From the NCBI GenBank assembly GCA_021811115.1, contig JAJZPP010000014.1:1-8142 (forward strand): DNA of 8,142 nucleotides. The letters run 5' to 3'. The translations under genes and the position numbers were made by a program. The notes beneath the pieces are model-generated. The model was not told the origin of the DNA. It was given only the letters and a program-made list of their open reading frames with translations, and made no database searches. This document shows, one piece after another, positions 7,807 to 8,142 of the stretch. This DNA is from a bacterium. GTDB taxonomy: Bacteria > Chlamydiota > Chlamydiia > Chlamydiales > FEN-1388. How positions within the stretch are numbered: the stretch's first letter is position 1; every line of letters starts with the position of its first letter.

Positions 7807-8136
7807 TTACATCCATCCTGTAACAATGACAGGTAGCTCATTAAATGGAATTCCTAACAACCGCAGCAACTCGATACACTCACTATCGGTCTTCGCACTG
7901 GTCACAAATGTGATGTTCATGCCTTGCGTCCGTTTCACGAGATCGAGATTTAACTCGGGAAAAATCTGTTGGTCCTCAAGCCCCAGCGAGTAGCTCCCTC
8001 GCCCATCCCCTTTCGAAGGGAAGCCGTGAAAGTCACGAATACGTGGCGAAGCAATATTACAGAAACGATCAAGGAAGTCAAACATTCGTTTGCCTCGAAG
8101 CGTCACCTTCAATCCAAGCGTCTGACCCTTTCGGAG
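7807..8136 (-). CDS. rplE: 50S ribosomal protein L5 (uL5), C-terminal part
   Basis: L5 binds 5S rRNA and contacts the P-site tRNA from the central protuberance. About 110 C-terminal residues are present: [15 protein letters not shown], then [28 protein letters not shown] and [10 protein letters not shown], which follow chlamydial L5 closely. The conserved frame continues upstream of any possible start (TTG at 8112) into residues that align with family L5. It then hits an in-frame TAA at 8139-8137, where the family normally has Lys of GFKLR, just before the window ends. Contig-edge error is the simplest reading, since L5 is essential; a real nonsense mutation is the alternative. The C-terminus ([11 protein letters not shown]) runs about nine residues past the usual end. 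AGAGG for rpsH overlaps its stop codon region. Confidence 0.88.
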   Translation of the reverse strand, partial: LRKGQTLGLKVTLRGKRMFDFLDRFCNIASPRIRDFHGFPSKGDGRGSYSLGLEDQQIFPELNLDLVKRTQGMNITFVTSAKTDSECIELLRLLGIPFNELPVIVTGWM

Positions 8137-8142
8137 TTAGAT

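Overview
The window is a ribosomal-protein/transcription gene cluster read entirely from the minus strand, with one metabolic gene at its downstream end. In transcription order (high to low coordinate) it holds rplE (partial), rpsH, rplF, rplR, rpsE, rplO, secY, rpsM, rpsK, rpoA, rplQ and then gapA. The order is the main clue to the organism. rpsN is missing between rplE and rpsH, rpmD between rpsE and rplO, and adk, map, infA and rpmJ between secY and rpsM. rpsD is missing between rpsK and rpoA, and a glyceraldehyde-3-phosphate dehydrogenase gene follows rplQ. From memory this matches the condensed spc/alpha cluster of Chlamydiae (as in Chlamydia trachomatis), and remembered chlamydial homologues of L5, L6, L18, S13, alpha and L17 resemble these proteins along their length. 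Base composition in hand-counted lines is 40-55% G+C, somewhat high for cultured Chlamydiae, so an environmental or metagenomic lineage is likely. That placement is inference.

Layout: 8142-4083 is a tightly packed spc-type block in which the gaps run from 2 to 25 bases. At its upstream edge rplE meets an in-frame TAA three bases from the end of the window. A 114-base gap (3969-4082) carries a plausible sigma70-type promoter and a hairpin covering the rpsM Shine-Dalgarno sequence. An alpha-type block follows at 3968-1583, ending in an ATGA overlap between rpoA and rplQ. Then comes a 397-base gap (1186-1582), the only long non-coding stretch, and gapA at 1185-169. Positions 1-168 have no convincing gene.

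The 397-base gap is the most interesting part. Directly after the rplQ stop codon lies a ~170-base imperfect inverted repeat (1417-1586) with about 53 pairable positions. Read as RNA from the plus strand, the imperfections in its helices become G.U wobbles and three tandem G.A/A.G motifs. It folds into a closing stem, a 12/14-base central bubble with a small hairpin in its 3' strand, and a long apical stem. This layout resembles 6S RNA. A weak plus-strand promoter with an A/T-rich upstream tract is placed to start transcription a few bases before the helix. A structured 3' end of the ribosomal operon, or a short palindromic mobile repeat, are the competing explanations.

The genes work together as a growth module: seven ribosomal proteins of the spc block with the SecYE translocon core subunit, then S13, S11, RNA polymerase alpha and L17, with glycolytic GAPDH behind a separate candidate promoter.
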